Shown here: positions 16,530 to 25,246 of the stretch, one piece after another
Position numbering within the stretch: position 1 is the stretch's first letter
Layout of the letters: each line of letters starts with the position of its first letter
Source: Streptomyces lateritius
GTDB taxonomy: Bacteria > Actinomycetota > Actinomycetes > Streptomycetales > Streptomycetaceae
Direction of reading: 5' to 3'
Length of the DNA stretch: 64,000 nt
Assembly (NCBI RefSeq): GCF_014649715.1
Contig: NZ_BMTO01000019.1
Coordinates: forward strand, 79,336-143,335
Notes under the pieces: generated by a model
What the model was told of the DNA's origin: nothing
Seen by the model: the letters and a program-made list of their open reading frames with translations, nothing else
Database searches by the model: none
Translations under genes and position numbers: made by a program

Positions 16530-17291
16530 ATGGGCAAGCTGGACGGCCGCGTCGTCGTCATCACGGGCGCGGCGCGCGGGCAGGGCGAGCAGGAGGCGCG
16601 GCTCTTCGCCGCCGAAGGGGCCAGGGTCGTCCTCGGGGACGTCCTGGACGACCTCGGGAAGGCGCTGGCCGAGGAGCTCGGGGAGGAGCGGGCCCGTTAC
16701 GTCCGTCTCGACGTCACGCGCGAGGAGGACTGGACGGCGGCCGTCGCCGTCGCCAAGGAGCGCTTCGGGCGGATCGACGGCCTGGTCAACAACGCGGGCA
16801 TCCTGCGCTTCAACGAGCTGGTCTCCACGCCGCTCGCCGAGTTCCAGACGATCACGCAGGTCAACCAGGTCGGCTGTTTCCTCGGCATTCGGGCGGTGGC
16901 GCCGGAGATCGAGGCCGCCGGCGGCGGGACGATCGTGAACACCGCTTCGTACACGGGCCTGACGGGCATGGCGGGGGTCGGCGCGTACGCGGCCACCAAG
17001 CACGCCGTCCTGGGGCTGACCCGGGTCGCGGCGATCGAGCTGGCGGCGAAGAGGATCCGGGTGAACGCGGTCTGCCCGGGCGCGATCGACACCCCGATGA
17101 GCAACCCGGAGGGGGTCGACCCGGCGGCGACGGCCGAGCTGTACCGGAAGCTCGTGCCGCTCGGGCGGATCGGGAAGCCGGAGGAGGTGGCGGCGCTCGC
17201 GCTCTTCCTGACCTCCGAGGACTCCGCGTACATCACGGGGCAGCCGTTCGTGATCGACGGCGGCTGGCTGGCGGGAGTGAGCCTGTTCTGA
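16530..17291 (+). CDS. short-chain dehydrogenase/reductase
   Basis: A 253-residue classical SDR. TGAARGQG (12-19) is the NAD(P)-binding loop, NNAG follows at about 88, and the catalytic Ser/Tyr/Lys lie in NTASYTG and YAATK. Asp following the second beta strand (VVLGDV) suggests NAD(H). The C-terminal ITGQPFVIDGGW is typical. ATG 16530 has GAGGAG upstream. It would oxidise or reduce an alcohol/ketone intermediate between the flanking LLM enzymes. The stop codon lies inside the next operator palindrome. Confidence 0.88.
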   Translation: MGKLDGRVVVITGAARGQGEQEARLFAAEGARVVLGDVLDDLGKALAEELGEERARYVRLDVTREEDWTAAVAVAKERFGRIDGLVNNAGILRFNELVSTPLAEFQTITQVNQVGCFLGIRAVAPEIEAAGGGTIVNTASYTGLTGMAGVGAYAATKHAVLGLTRVAAIELAAKRIRVNAVCPGAIDTPMSNPEGVDPAATAELYRKLVPLGRIGKPEEVAALALFLTSEDSAYITGQPFVIDGGWLAGVSLF

Positions 17292-17302
17292 CGCTTCGTC
17301 AG
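17288..17302. promoter_or_regulatory. operator-like palindrome CTGACGCTTCGTCAG
   Basis: A perfect consensus copy overlapping the TGA stop of the SDR gene and ending 4 bp before the -35-like TTGACG of the next promoter. Confidence 0.7.
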
Positions 17303-17305
17303 CTA

Positions 17306-17334
17306 TTGACGCACCCGCCGCACGGTGCCACAGT
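17306..17334 (+). promoter_or_regulatory. promoter of the second LLM gene
   Basis: TTGACG at 17306-17311 and CACAGT at 17329-17334 with a 17-bp spacer, bracketed by two CTGACGnnnCGTCAG operators whose centres are 63 bp apart (six helical turns). This arrangement suits repression with possible looping. Confidence 0.55.
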
Positions 17335-17350
17335 CGGGCACATCACAGAT

Positions 17351-17365
17351 CTGACGATGCGTCAG
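17351..17365. promoter_or_regulatory. operator-like palindrome CTGACGATGCGTCAG
   Basis: A perfect consensus copy downstream of the inferred transcription start, 25 bp before the TTG start codon of the LLM gene, where binding would act as a roadblock. Confidence 0.7.
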
Positions 17366-17389
17366 AAATCGCGAGGACGGTGAACCCCC

Positions 17390-18514
17390 TTGGAATTCGG
17401 GATCTTCGTGCAGGGATACGTCGGCAAGCGCGCCGAGACCGATCCCGAGGCCGAGCACAAGGCGCTGATGGAGGAGACCGAGTACGTCGTCCAGGCGGAC
17501 GCCTCCGGCTTCAAGTACGCCTGGGCCTCCGAACACCATTTCCTGGAGGAGTACTCGCACCTCTCGGCGAACGACGTCTACCTCGGGTACCTGGCCCACG
17601 CCACCGAGCGGATCCACCTCGGCTCCGGCATCTTCAACCCGCTCGCCCCGGTGAACCACCCGGTCAAGGTCGCCGAGAAGGTCGCCATGCTCGACCACCT
17701 CTCCGGCGGACGCTTCGAGTTCGGCTCCGGCCGCGGCGCCGGCTCCCACGAGATCCTCGGATTCATGCCGGGCATCACCGACATGAACCACACCAAGGAG
17801 ATCTGGGAGGAGACGATCGCCGAGTTCCCCAAGATGTGGCTCCAGGACGAGTACGTCGGCTTCCAGGGCAAGCACTGGTCGCTGCCGCCCCGCAAGGTCC
17901 TGCCCAAGCCGTACGGGAAGTCCCACCCGGCCATGTGGTACGCGGCCGGGTCACCGTCCTCGTACGCCATGGCCGGCAAGAAGGGGCTCGGTGTCCTCGG
18001 CTTCAGCGTGCAGAAGGTCTCCGACATGGAATGGGTCGTCGAGTCGTACAAGACGGCGATCAAGGAGGCCAGGGCGGTCGGTGACTTCGTCAACGACAAC
18101 GTCATGGTGACGTCCACCGCGATCTGCGCCGAGACCCACGACAAGGCGGTCGAGATCGCCGCCGGCGGCGGGCTCAACTACCTCCAGTCGCTCCTCTTCC
18201 GCTACCACGACACCTTCCCCCGGCCCGAGGGCGTCCCGGAGTGGCCCGAGCTGCTGCCGGAGTACAGCGCCGAGATCATCGAACTCCTCATCGCCGAGGA
18301 GCTGATGATCTGCGGCGATCCGGAGGAGGTCACCCGCCAGTGCAAGCGCTGGGAGCAGGCCGGCGCGGACCAGCTCTCCTTCGGGCTGCCGATCGGGATC
18401 TCGTACGAGGACACGATGAACACGATCAAGCTGATCGGTGAGCACGTGATCCCGAAGATCGACACGGACCCGGTCCATCGCACGACCCGCTTCCGCCAGG
18501 CGGCGGGTTCCTGA
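17390..18514 (+). CDS. LLM-class flavin-dependent oxidoreductase
   Basis: A 374-residue luciferase-like protein opening MEFGIFVQGYVGKR, read from a TTG start with GAGGACGG upstream. WASEHHFLEEYSHLSAN and AEKVAMLDHLSGGRFEFGSGRGAGSHE mark the bacterial-luciferase/alkanal monooxygenase subgroup, so FMNH2-dependent monooxygenation is more likely than F420 chemistry. Two operators flank its promoter. It is followed by a GC-rich gap and an amidohydrolase-ALDH pair that may continue the pathway. Confidence 0.85.
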   Translation: MEFGIFVQGYVGKRAETDPEAEHKALMEETEYVVQADASGFKYAWASEHHFLEEYSHLSANDVYLGYLAHATERIHLGSGIFNPLAPVNHPVKVAEKVAMLDHLSGGRFEFGSGRGAGSHEILGFMPGITDMNHTKEIWEETIAEFPKMWLQDEYVGFQGKHWSLPPRKVLPKPYGKSHPAMWYAAGSPSSYAMAGKKGLGVLGFSVQKVSDMEWVVESYKTAIKEARAVGDFVNDNVMVTSTAICAETHDKAVEIAAGGGLNYLQSLLFRYHDTFPRPEGVPEWPELLPEYSAEIIELLIAEELMICGDPEEVTRQCKRWEQAGADQLSFGLPIGISYEDTMNTIKLIGEHVIPKIDTDPVHRTTRFRQAAGS

Positions 18515-18684
18515 CCGGGGCGGTGTCTTCCCGGACCGCCGCCCCGCACCGGCCCCGGCCGGGGACGTCGTAGCCGCGGCCGGCTACCGCGACCCCGGCC
18601 GGGGCATGCCCGCGCCCGGCGCCGGACGCGGAAAGCCCGGGGGCGCCGTACGCAGAAAGCGACCGTCATGCGAAAGGGACCGTC

Positions 18685-20424
18685 ATGCTCGATCACCTGA
18701 TCAGGGGTGCCACCGTCGTGGACGGCACCGGCGCCCCCGCCCGTACCGCCGACGTCGGCCTGCGCGACGGGCGGATCGCCGTCGTCGCCGAGCCCGGGAC
18801 GATCCAGGAGGAGGCCCGGACGAGCGAGGACGCCACCGGCCTCGTGCTCACCCCCGGCTTCGTCGACCCGCACACCCACTACGACGCCCAGCTCTTCTGG
18901 GACCCCTTCGCCACCCCCTCCATGAACCACGGCGTCACCACCGTCGCCGGCGGCAACTGCGGCTTCACCCTCGCGCCGCTCCATCCCGACCGGCCCGAGG
19001 ACGCCGACTACACCCGCCGCATGATGTCCAAGGTCGAGGGCATGGCCCTCAAGGCGCTGGAGGAAGGGGTCGACTGGTCCTGGTCGTCCTTCGGCGAGTA
19101 CCTCGACGCCCTCGAAGGGCGGATCGCCGTCAACGCCGGCTTCATGGTCGGCCACTGCGCCCTGCGCCGGTACGTGATGGGCGCGGACGCGGTCGGCGGG
19201 CAGCCCACCGAGGAGCAGCTGGCCCGCATGGTGGACCTGCTCCACGACGCCATGGACGCCGGCGCCTGGGGCCTGTCCACCACCCAGTCCTCCACCCACT
19301 CCGACGGCGACGGCGCCCCCGTCGCCTCCCGGCACGCCGGGCCCGCCGAGCTGGTCGCCCTGTCGAAGGCCGTCGGCGAGCACGAGGGCACGCAGCTCGA
19401 AGCGATCCTCGCCGGCTGCCTCGACCGGTTCTCCGACGACGAGATCGACCTCTTCGTCGAGATGACGGCCGCCGCCGGACGCCCGCTCAACTGGAACGTC
19501 CTCACCATCGACGCCGCCGTCCCCGAACGCGTCCCGCGCCAGCTCGTCGCCTCCGAACGGGCCCGCAGGTCCGGCGGCCGGATCGTCGCCCTCACCATGC
19601 CGATCCTCACTCCCATGAACATGTCGCTCGGCACGTTCTGCGCCCTCAACCTCATCCCCGGGTGGGGCGAGATCCTCGGGCTCCCCGTCCCCGAGCGGAT
19701 CGCGGCACTCCGCGACCCGGCGGTGCGGGCCGAGATGCTGCGCCGCGCCGAATCCAAGGAGGCCGGCGTCTTCCGGCGCCTGGCCGACTTCGGCCGGTAC
19801 GTCATAGGGGACACGTACAGCCGCGAGAACGCGGGTCTGACCGGCCGCGTCGTGAAGGACATCGCGGTCGAGCGCGGCCAGGACGCCTTCCAGTGCCTGG
19901 TGGAGATCTGCGCCAACGACGAGCTGCGGACCGTGCTGTGGCCCATGCCCACCGACAACGACCCCGCGTCCTGGGCCCTGCGCCGCGAGACCTGGGAGCA
20001 CGAGGACGTGATGCTGGGCGGCTCCGACGCCGGCGCCCACCTGGACCGCATGTGCGGAGCCCCGTACACCACCCGCTTCCTCGGGGACTGTCTGCGCGGG
20101 CGGAAGCTCGTCCCCCTCGAACAGGCGGTGCGGATGCTCACCGACGACCCCGCCCGGCTCTTCGGGCTGCGGGAGCGCGGCCGGGTGGCCGAGGGCTTCC
20201 ACGCCGACCTGGTCCTCTTCGACCCCGAGCGGATCGAAGCGGGCCCCGCGACGCTGGTGCACGACCTGCCCGGCGACAGCCCTCGGCTCGACTCACGGGC
20301 CGTCGGCATCGTCTCGGTCCGCGTCAACGGGGTGGAGACCGTCCGCGACGACGAGGTGACCGGTGCGATCCCGGGCCGGGTGCTGCGCTCCGGCAGGGAC
20401 ACCAGGACGGTGAGCACGCGATGA
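18685..20424 (+). CDS. N-acyl-D-amino-acid deacylase-like amidohydrolase
   Basis: A 579-residue amidohydrolase of the D-aminoacylase/dihydroorotase class. Metal-binding HxH is H63/H65 in GFVDPHTHYDAQ; GGNCGFTLAP and LGGSDAGAHLD (late Asp) complete the site; SVRVNGVETVRDDEVTGAIPGRVL is the C-terminal strand domain. It hydrolyses an amide or cyclic amide, exact substrate unknown. AAAGGGA precedes ATG. The last 4 bp overlap the aldehyde dehydrogenase start (ATGA). Its own upstream gap (18515-18684) has no copy of the 15-bp operator. Confidence 0.85.
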   Translation: MLDHLIRGATVVDGTGAPARTADVGLRDGRIAVVAEPGTIQEEARTSEDATGLVLTPGFVDPHTHYDAQLFWDPFATPSMNHGVTTVAGGNCGFTLAPLHPDRPEDADYTRRMMSKVEGMALKALEEGVDWSWSSFGEYLDALEGRIAVNAGFMVGHCALRRYVMGADAVGGQPTEEQLARMVDLLHDAMDAGAWGLSTTQSSTHSDGDGAPVASRHAGPAELVALSKAVGEHEGTQLEAILAGCLDRFSDDEIDLFVEMTAAAGRPLNWNVLTIDAAVPERVPRQLVASERARRSGGRIVALTMPILTPMNMSLGTFCALNLIPGWGEILGLPVPERIAALRDPAVRAEMLRRAESKEAGVFRRLADFGRYVIGDTYSRENAGLTGRVVKDIAVERGQDAFQCLVEICANDELRTVLWPMPTDNDPASWALRRETWEHEDVMLGGSDAGAHLDRMCGAPYTTRFLGDCLRGRKLVPLEQAVRMLTDDPARLFGLRERGRVAEGFHADLVLFDPERIEAGPATLVHDLPGDSPRLDSRAVGIVSVRVNGVETVRDDEVTGAIPGRVLRSGRDTRTVSTR

Positions 20425-21893
20425 CGCGCACGGAGAGGGCACGCTCTCAGAGGCTCTTCATCGGCGGCGAGTGGGTGGAGCCGGACGGCGGGCACTACGA
20501 GGTGATCGATCCGGCCACGGAGCAGGTCGTCGGCCTCGCGCCGGAGGCGAGCACGCGCCAGGTGCACGAGGCGGCGGCCGCCGCCCGGGACGCCTTCGGC
20601 GCCTGGTCCCGTACGAGTCCGGAGGAGCGGGCCGCGATCCTCGACCGGGCCGCGGACCTGATGACGCGCGACGCCGAGGAGAACGTGGCACTCGCGCGGG
20701 CCGAGACCGGCGCCACGACCGCCACGGCCCGCGGCATGCAGGTCGCCGTCGGATCCGCCCGCTTCAGGCGGTACGCGCGCGGCGCCCTGGAGCCGGTCGA
20801 GCAGCCGTTGCCGCCGCAGATCAACGAGGCGGGCCCGATGGGCAGGGCCGGGGTCTTCGGGGCGGTCGCCGTACGCCGCCCGGTCGGCGTCGTCACCTGC
20901 ATCACGTCGTACAACAACCCCTGGGCCAACGCGGCGGGCAAGATCGCCCCGGCGCTCGCCATGGGCAACACGGTGGTGGTGAAGCCCGCCCCGCAGGATC
21001 CGCTCTCCGTCTACGCCATGACGCGTGCCCTTGAGGAGGCCGGGGTCCCGGCCGGGGTGGTCAACGTCGTCACGGGCGCGAGCCCCGCCGTGGGGGAGGC
21101 GGCCGTCGACTGCCCGGACGTCGACATGGTCTCCTTCACCGGCTCCACGGCGGTCGGGCAGGCGATCGGCGAGGTGTGCGGCCGGGCGCTGAAGCGGCAG
21201 CTGATGGAGCTGGGCGGCAAGGGCGCGGCGCTGGTCTTCGACGACGCCGATCTGGACTCCGCCGTCATGGGGATCGGCACCACCTTCGCCTTCTACAGCG
21301 GACAGATCTGTACGGCCCCCACCCGGGTCCTCGCCCAGCGCGGGATCTACGAGCGGCTGGTGGAGAAGCTCACCGGTTTCGCGGCGTACATGAAGGTCGG
21401 CGACCCGGCGGCCCAGGGGACGGTGGTCGGGCCGGTGATCTCGGCGGCCCACCGTGACCGGGTGGAGGCGTACGTCGAGCTGGGCAGGAAGGAGGGCGCC
21501 CGGATCGTCGCGGGAGGGGAGCGCCCGCACTTCCCCCAGGGCTTCTACGTGGCGCCCACGCTGCTCGCGGAGTGCACCAACGAGATGCGGGTGGTCCGGG
21601 AGGAGATCTTCGGCCCGGTGGTGGTGGTCGTGCCCTTCGACGACGAGGAGGAGGGGATCGCGCTCGCCAACGACAGCGACTACGGGCTCCTGGACTACGT
21701 GTGGTCCGGGGACGTGGCCCGCGCATTCCGCATCGCCGGCCGGCTGCGGGCGGGCGGAGTGGGGGTGAACACCGTCGGGCGGAACATGGAGGCGCCGTTC
21801 GGCGGATTCAAGAAGAGCGGTGTGGGGCGCGACGTGGGCTCGTACGCGCTGCACGCGTACAGCGAGTTACAGGCGGTGGTCTGGCCCGGTTGA
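20421..21893 (+). CDS. NAD(P)+-dependent aldehyde dehydrogenase
   Basis: A 490-residue ALDH. Conserved Asn in TSYNNPW, general base Glu263 in MELGGKG, catalytic Cys297 in GQICTAPTR, and the EEIFGPVV segment are all present, so it should be active in oxidising an aldehyde to the acid. Start ATG 20421 overlaps the amidohydrolase stop, implying coupled translation. It could take the aldehyde made by the upstream LLM monooxygenase, though that link is inference. Confidence 0.9.
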   Translation: MTRTERARSQRLFIGGEWVEPDGGHYEVIDPATEQVVGLAPEASTRQVHEAAAAARDAFGAWSRTSPEERAAILDRAADLMTRDAEENVALARAETGATTATARGMQVAVGSARFRRYARGALEPVEQPLPPQINEAGPMGRAGVFGAVAVRRPVGVVTCITSYNNPWANAAGKIAPALAMGNTVVVKPAPQDPLSVYAMTRALEEAGVPAGVVNVVTGASPAVGEAAVDCPDVDMVSFTGSTAVGQAIGEVCGRALKRQLMELGGKGAALVFDDADLDSAVMGIGTTFAFYSGQICTAPTRVLAQRGIYERLVEKLTGFAAYMKVGDPAAQGTVVGPVISAAHRDRVEAYVELGRKEGARIVAGGERPHFPQGFYVAPTLLAECTNEMRVVREEIFGPVVVVVPFDDEEEGIALANDSDYGLLDYVWSGDVARAFRIAGRLRAGGVGVNTVGRNMEAPFGGFKKSGVGRDVGSYALHAYSELQAVVWPG

Positions 21894-22152
21894 TCCACTC
21901 CCATCCCCTGGGGAAGAAGGTTCGAGAAACAGCACGGGAAATTTTGGAAACGGACATTTGGGGCGTGGCTGCGGTTCCCGCATATCGGACGTGCGCGAGT
22001 GAAGCTGTCGATCGCTCAGGTTCGACCGGGCGTCGATCTTTCAATCAACGCCGCCAGGGCGCCATAGCCCTTCTAATGCAAGGCGAAGATCGGTCGAAGT
22101 GGCGGAGTTCCGTCCTCCGGATGTGGAAACCGCAGCCTTTAACGTCCTGTTC

Positions 22153-23724
22153 ATGACTCAGGTGGATGCACGGCCCCAGGCCGGAGACACGGTAAGGGGC
22201 GTCGCCGCCTCCGGCGACAACCACGGCGTACAGACCAAGGGACTCGGCAAGAACTCCGTCGGGCTGATGGGCAGTGCCGTCATCGGCATCTCGACCGTCG
22301 CCCCCGTCTACTGTCTGACCTCCACGCTCGGCTCCACGGCCGGCGAGGTCGGCCTCCAGATGCCCGCGATCTTCCTCGCGGGCTTCCTCCCGATGCTGCT
22401 CGTCGCCTTCGCGTACCGCGAGCTCAACAAGGTGATGCCGGACTGCGGCACCTCCTTCACCTGGACGGTGAAGGCCTTCGGCCCCCGGATCGGCTGGATG
22501 TGCGGCTGGGGCCTCGTCATCGCGACGATCATCGTGCTGTCCAACCTGGCCGGCGTCGCGACCTCCTACTTCTGGCTGCTCGCCGGTGAGATCACCGGCA
22601 GCGAGTCCGTCGCCGCCCTGGACGAGAACAAGGCCGTCCACATCCTGACCTGCCTCACGCTCATCGCCGTCGCCACCGCGATCAGCTACCGCGGCATGAC
22701 CGCCACCAAGGGCGTGCAGTACGCCCTCGTCGGCCTCCAGCTCGTCGTCCTCGTCGTCTTCGTCGCCATGGCCTTCCAGAAGGCCGGCAGCGGTGCGTTC
22801 GACACCGGCCTGAGCTTCTCCTGGACGTGGATGAACCCGTTCGCGGTCCAGTCCTTCGCCGCCTTCACCGCAGGCCTGTCGCTGTCGATCTTCATGTACT
22901 GGGGCTGGGACGCCTGTCTCGCCACCAACGAGGAGACGACCGGCGCCGAGAAGACCCCCGGCCGCGCCGCCCTCATCGCGATGCTCGTCCTGGTCGCCTC
23001 CTACCTGGCCACCGGCATCGCCGCCCAGATGGCCGTCGGGGCCGGCGACAAGGGCCTCGGCCTCGCCAACCCCGAGACCTCCGACAACGTCTTCGCGGCC
23101 CTCGCCGGCCCGGTCATGGGCCCGGCCCTCGGCATCCTGCTCTTCATCGCGGTCCTCGCCTCGGCGGCGGCCAGCCTCCAGACGACGTTCATCCCGGTGG
23201 CCCGCACCGTCCTCGCCATGTCGGCGTACGAGGCCCTTCCCGCCTCCTACGCCAAGGTCCACCCGCGCTTCAAGGTCCCGGGCAAGGCCACGGTCATCGC
23301 GGGTGTCGCCACCGGCGTCTTCTACACGGTGATGACCCTGGTCAGCGAGAACGTCCTGGTCGACACGATCTACGCGCTCGGCCTGATGATCTGCTTCTAC
23401 TACTCGCTCACCGCGTTCGCCTGCGCCTGGTACTTCCGCAAGGAGCTGTTCCGCTCCGGCCGGGACCTCCTCTACAAGGGCCTGTGCCCGGTCCTCGGCG
23501 GCGTCCTGCTGACCGCCGTCTTCGGCAAGACGCTGTACGACATGTGGGACCCGGCCTACGGCAGCGGCTCCTCGGTCCTCGGGGTCGGCTCGGTCTTCGT
23601 GATCGGCGTCGGACTGCTGCTGCTCGGCGTGGTGATCATGCTGGTCATGCAGCGCAGGAGCCCCGCGTTCTTCCGCGGCGAGGTGCTGACGAAGGAGACG
23701 CCGTCGCTGGTGGTCGCCGACTGA
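22153..23724 (+). CDS. APC-superfamily amino acid/amine permease
   Basis: A 523-residue inner-membrane transporter with about 12 hydrophobic segments. The N-terminal LGKNSVGLMGSAVIGISTVAPVYCL is the conserved TM1 of the amino acid-polyamine-organocation family. The start is uncertain: ATG 22153 has no good ribosome binding site and ATG 22099 is in frame. The 259-bp upstream gap is less GC-rich and probably holds its own promoter, but I see no clear operator. It may import the amide or amine substrate of the preceding amidohydrolase-ALDH pair. Confidence 0.85.
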   Translation: MTQVDARPQAGDTVRGVAASGDNHGVQTKGLGKNSVGLMGSAVIGISTVAPVYCLTSTLGSTAGEVGLQMPAIFLAGFLPMLLVAFAYRELNKVMPDCGTSFTWTVKAFGPRIGWMCGWGLVIATIIVLSNLAGVATSYFWLLAGEITGSESVAALDENKAVHILTCLTLIAVATAISYRGMTATKGVQYALVGLQLVVLVVFVAMAFQKAGSGAFDTGLSFSWTWMNPFAVQSFAAFTAGLSLSIFMYWGWDACLATNEETTGAEKTPGRAALIAMLVLVASYLATGIAAQMAVGAGDKGLGLANPETSDNVFAALAGPVMGPALGILLFIAVLASAAASLQTTFIPVARTVLAMSAYEALPASYAKVHPRFKVPGKATVIAGVATGVFYTVMTLVSENVLVDTIYALGLMICFYYSLTAFACAWYFRKELFRSGRDLLYKGLCPVLGGVLLTAVFGKTLYDMWDPAYGSGSSVLGVGSVFVIGVGLLLLGVVIMLVMQRRSPAFFRGEVLTKETPSLVVAD

Positions 23725-23757
23725 TCCGCTGATCCACGGCAGAACCCCTGAGTCACC

Positions 23758-23795
23758 GGCGAGGTGGCGGGCCCCTCCGGGCCCGCCACCTCGCC
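23758..23795. terminator. bidirectional terminator hairpin
   Basis: A 17-bp perfect stem (GGCGAGGTGGCGGGCCC and complement) with loop CTCC, placed between the converging permease and acetyltransferase genes. Confidence 0.8.
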
Positions 23796-23822
23796 GTTCT
23801 CGTCGTTCCGGCCGGTTGGGGA

Positions 23823-24575
23823 TCAGGCCGGTTCGGCGATCAGGGCCGTGCCGATCGTGCGGAAGCCGAGCCGGGCGTAGAGGCGGGCCACGTCGGCGTC
23901 CGTGGCGGTGAGGAAGACCGTCTCCACACCTCGCGCGCGGGCGTCGGCGACCAGGGCGGCCGTGACCGCAAGACCCAGGCCGCGGCGGCGAGAGCCGGGC
24001 AGGGTGCCCACGCCGACGACCTCCGAGACGGCGCCGACCGACTGGTGCTGCCCGGCGCAGAGCGCGGTGCCGGTCGCGTCCACGGCGGCGGCCAGACGCG
24101 TGAGACCCGCGTCGATCCGGGCGGCGAGCTGGGCGGCCGCGGCCGGCGAGGGGTCGACGCCGAAGGCCGCGTACGGGACGGCGGCGGCCGAGGGCAGTAC
24201 GGGGTCGTCGGCGCCGACCATCCGCACGGTGACGCCGTCCGGCGCCGGAACCCGCTCACCCTCGCCGTCGAGCACCATCAGCGGGTGCTCGTGCACCACG
24301 AGCCCGCTCTCCTCGACGGCGGCCCGCAGCCCCGGCGTCGTCTCGGCCACCCATTCGAAGGCCTCCGGCACGCCCAGCTCCCGCTGACGGGCCCGTACCC
24401 GCTCCACCTCGGCGGCGGAGACGGTCCCGGTCCGCCCGAGCGCGGGCCGCGCGTAGTACGGCCAGCCGTCCCCCTCCCGTACGAACAGCGTCAGTGGCCC
24501 GAAAGCCTCGGCGCGGGCGGCGGAACGGGGGACGGCGTCGTAGTAGTCCTCGAGGCGCTGCAGCATGCTGGTCAT
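23823..24575 (-). CDS. GNAT-family N-acetyltransferase
   Basis: About 250 residues from ATG 24575 (ATG 24566 also possible; no clear Shine-Dalgarno). The C-terminal half has the acetyl-CoA loop VVGVGTLPGSRRRGLGLAVTAALVADARARG and the closing strand ARLYARLGFRTIGTALIAEP. The N-terminal half (LEDYYDAVPRSAARAEAFGPLTLFV) is the extension seen in actinobacterial two-part GNATs. Acceptor substrate unknown. It is divergent from a second acetyltransferase. Confidence 0.8.
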   Translation of the reverse strand: MTSMLQRLEDYYDAVPRSAARAEAFGPLTLFVREGDGWPYYARPALGRTGTVSAAEVERVRARQRELGVPEAFEWVAETTPGLRAAVEESGLVVHEHPLMVLDGEGERVPAPDGVTVRMVGADDPVLPSAAAVPYAAFGVDPSPAAAAQLAARIDAGLTRLAAAVDATGTALCAGQHQSVGAVSEVVGVGTLPGSRRRGLGLAVTAALVADARARGVETVFLTATDADVARLYARLGFRTIGTALIAEPA

Positions 24576-24712
24576 CCAAGCAGGGCGGCCACGGAAGCAC
24601 AGGTGGATTCTCCCCGCGCCCGGGCGATCCGCGGGGCGGCCCGGAACAGCAGCGGGACGGGGTGCCACGGGGCCGATTACCGCCCGGCCGCCCGGTTCGA
24701 CAGGATGGTGCC

Positions 24713-25246
24713 ATGACCGAGATCCGTACGCCCCGCCTCCTCCTCCGCCGCTGGACCGACGACGACCTGGTCCCCATGGCCGAGATCAACGCGGACCCGG
24801 AGGTCATGCGCTGGATCGGCGACGGCTCCGTCCGGGATCTGGAGCAGACCGCCGAGGACATCGAGCGGTGGGAGGAGGAGTGGGACGAGGAGGGCTTCGG
24901 GCTCTTCGCCGTCGAGCTCCTCGGCTCCGGCGAGCTGATCGGCTTCGCCGGGCTCTCCGTGCCCGACTTCCTCCCGGAGGTGCTGCCCGCCGTGGAGATC
25001 GGCTGGCGGATCGGAAGGCCGTTCTGGGGTCAGGGGTACGCCTCCGAGGCCGCCCACGCCGCCCTGGAGTTCGCGCTGCAGGACCGCGGCCTGGACAGGA
25101 TCGTCAGCATCGCGCACATCAGCAACACGGCCTCCGAGAACGTCATGCGCAAGCTCGGCATGGTCCCGGAGCGCGACACCAACCACCCCGTCTTCGGTGT
25201 CCCGCTGCGGGTCCACGCCATCGATCTCAGCGAGTACGCGGGCTGA
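24713..25246 (+). CDS. RimJ/RimL-type GNAT acetyltransferase
   Basis: A 177-residue acetyltransferase: TPRLLLRRWTDDDL at the start, IGWRIGRPFWGQGYASEAAHAAL as the acetyl-CoA motif, and SIAHISNTASENVMRKLGM at the end, the classic RimJ/RimL pattern (acetylation of alpha-amino groups of proteins or of small molecules). Its last 20 bases overlap the 3' end of the convergent PHP gene. Confidence 0.85.
   Translation: MTEIRTPRLLLRRWTDDDLVPMAEINADPEVMRWIGDGSVRDLEQTAEDIERWEEEWDEEGFGLFAVELLGSGELIGFAGLSVPDFLPEVLPAVEIGWRIGRPFWGQGYASEAAHAALEFALQDRGLDRIVSIAHISNTASENVMRKLGMVPERDTNHPVFGVPLRVHAIDLSEYAG

Noticed and set aside
18515..18684. A further MITE copy starting GGTGTCTT near 18522
   Set aside because: Only 8 bp match the terminal repeat and no inverted partner is found; the gap is GC-rich palindromes plus the next ribosome binding site.
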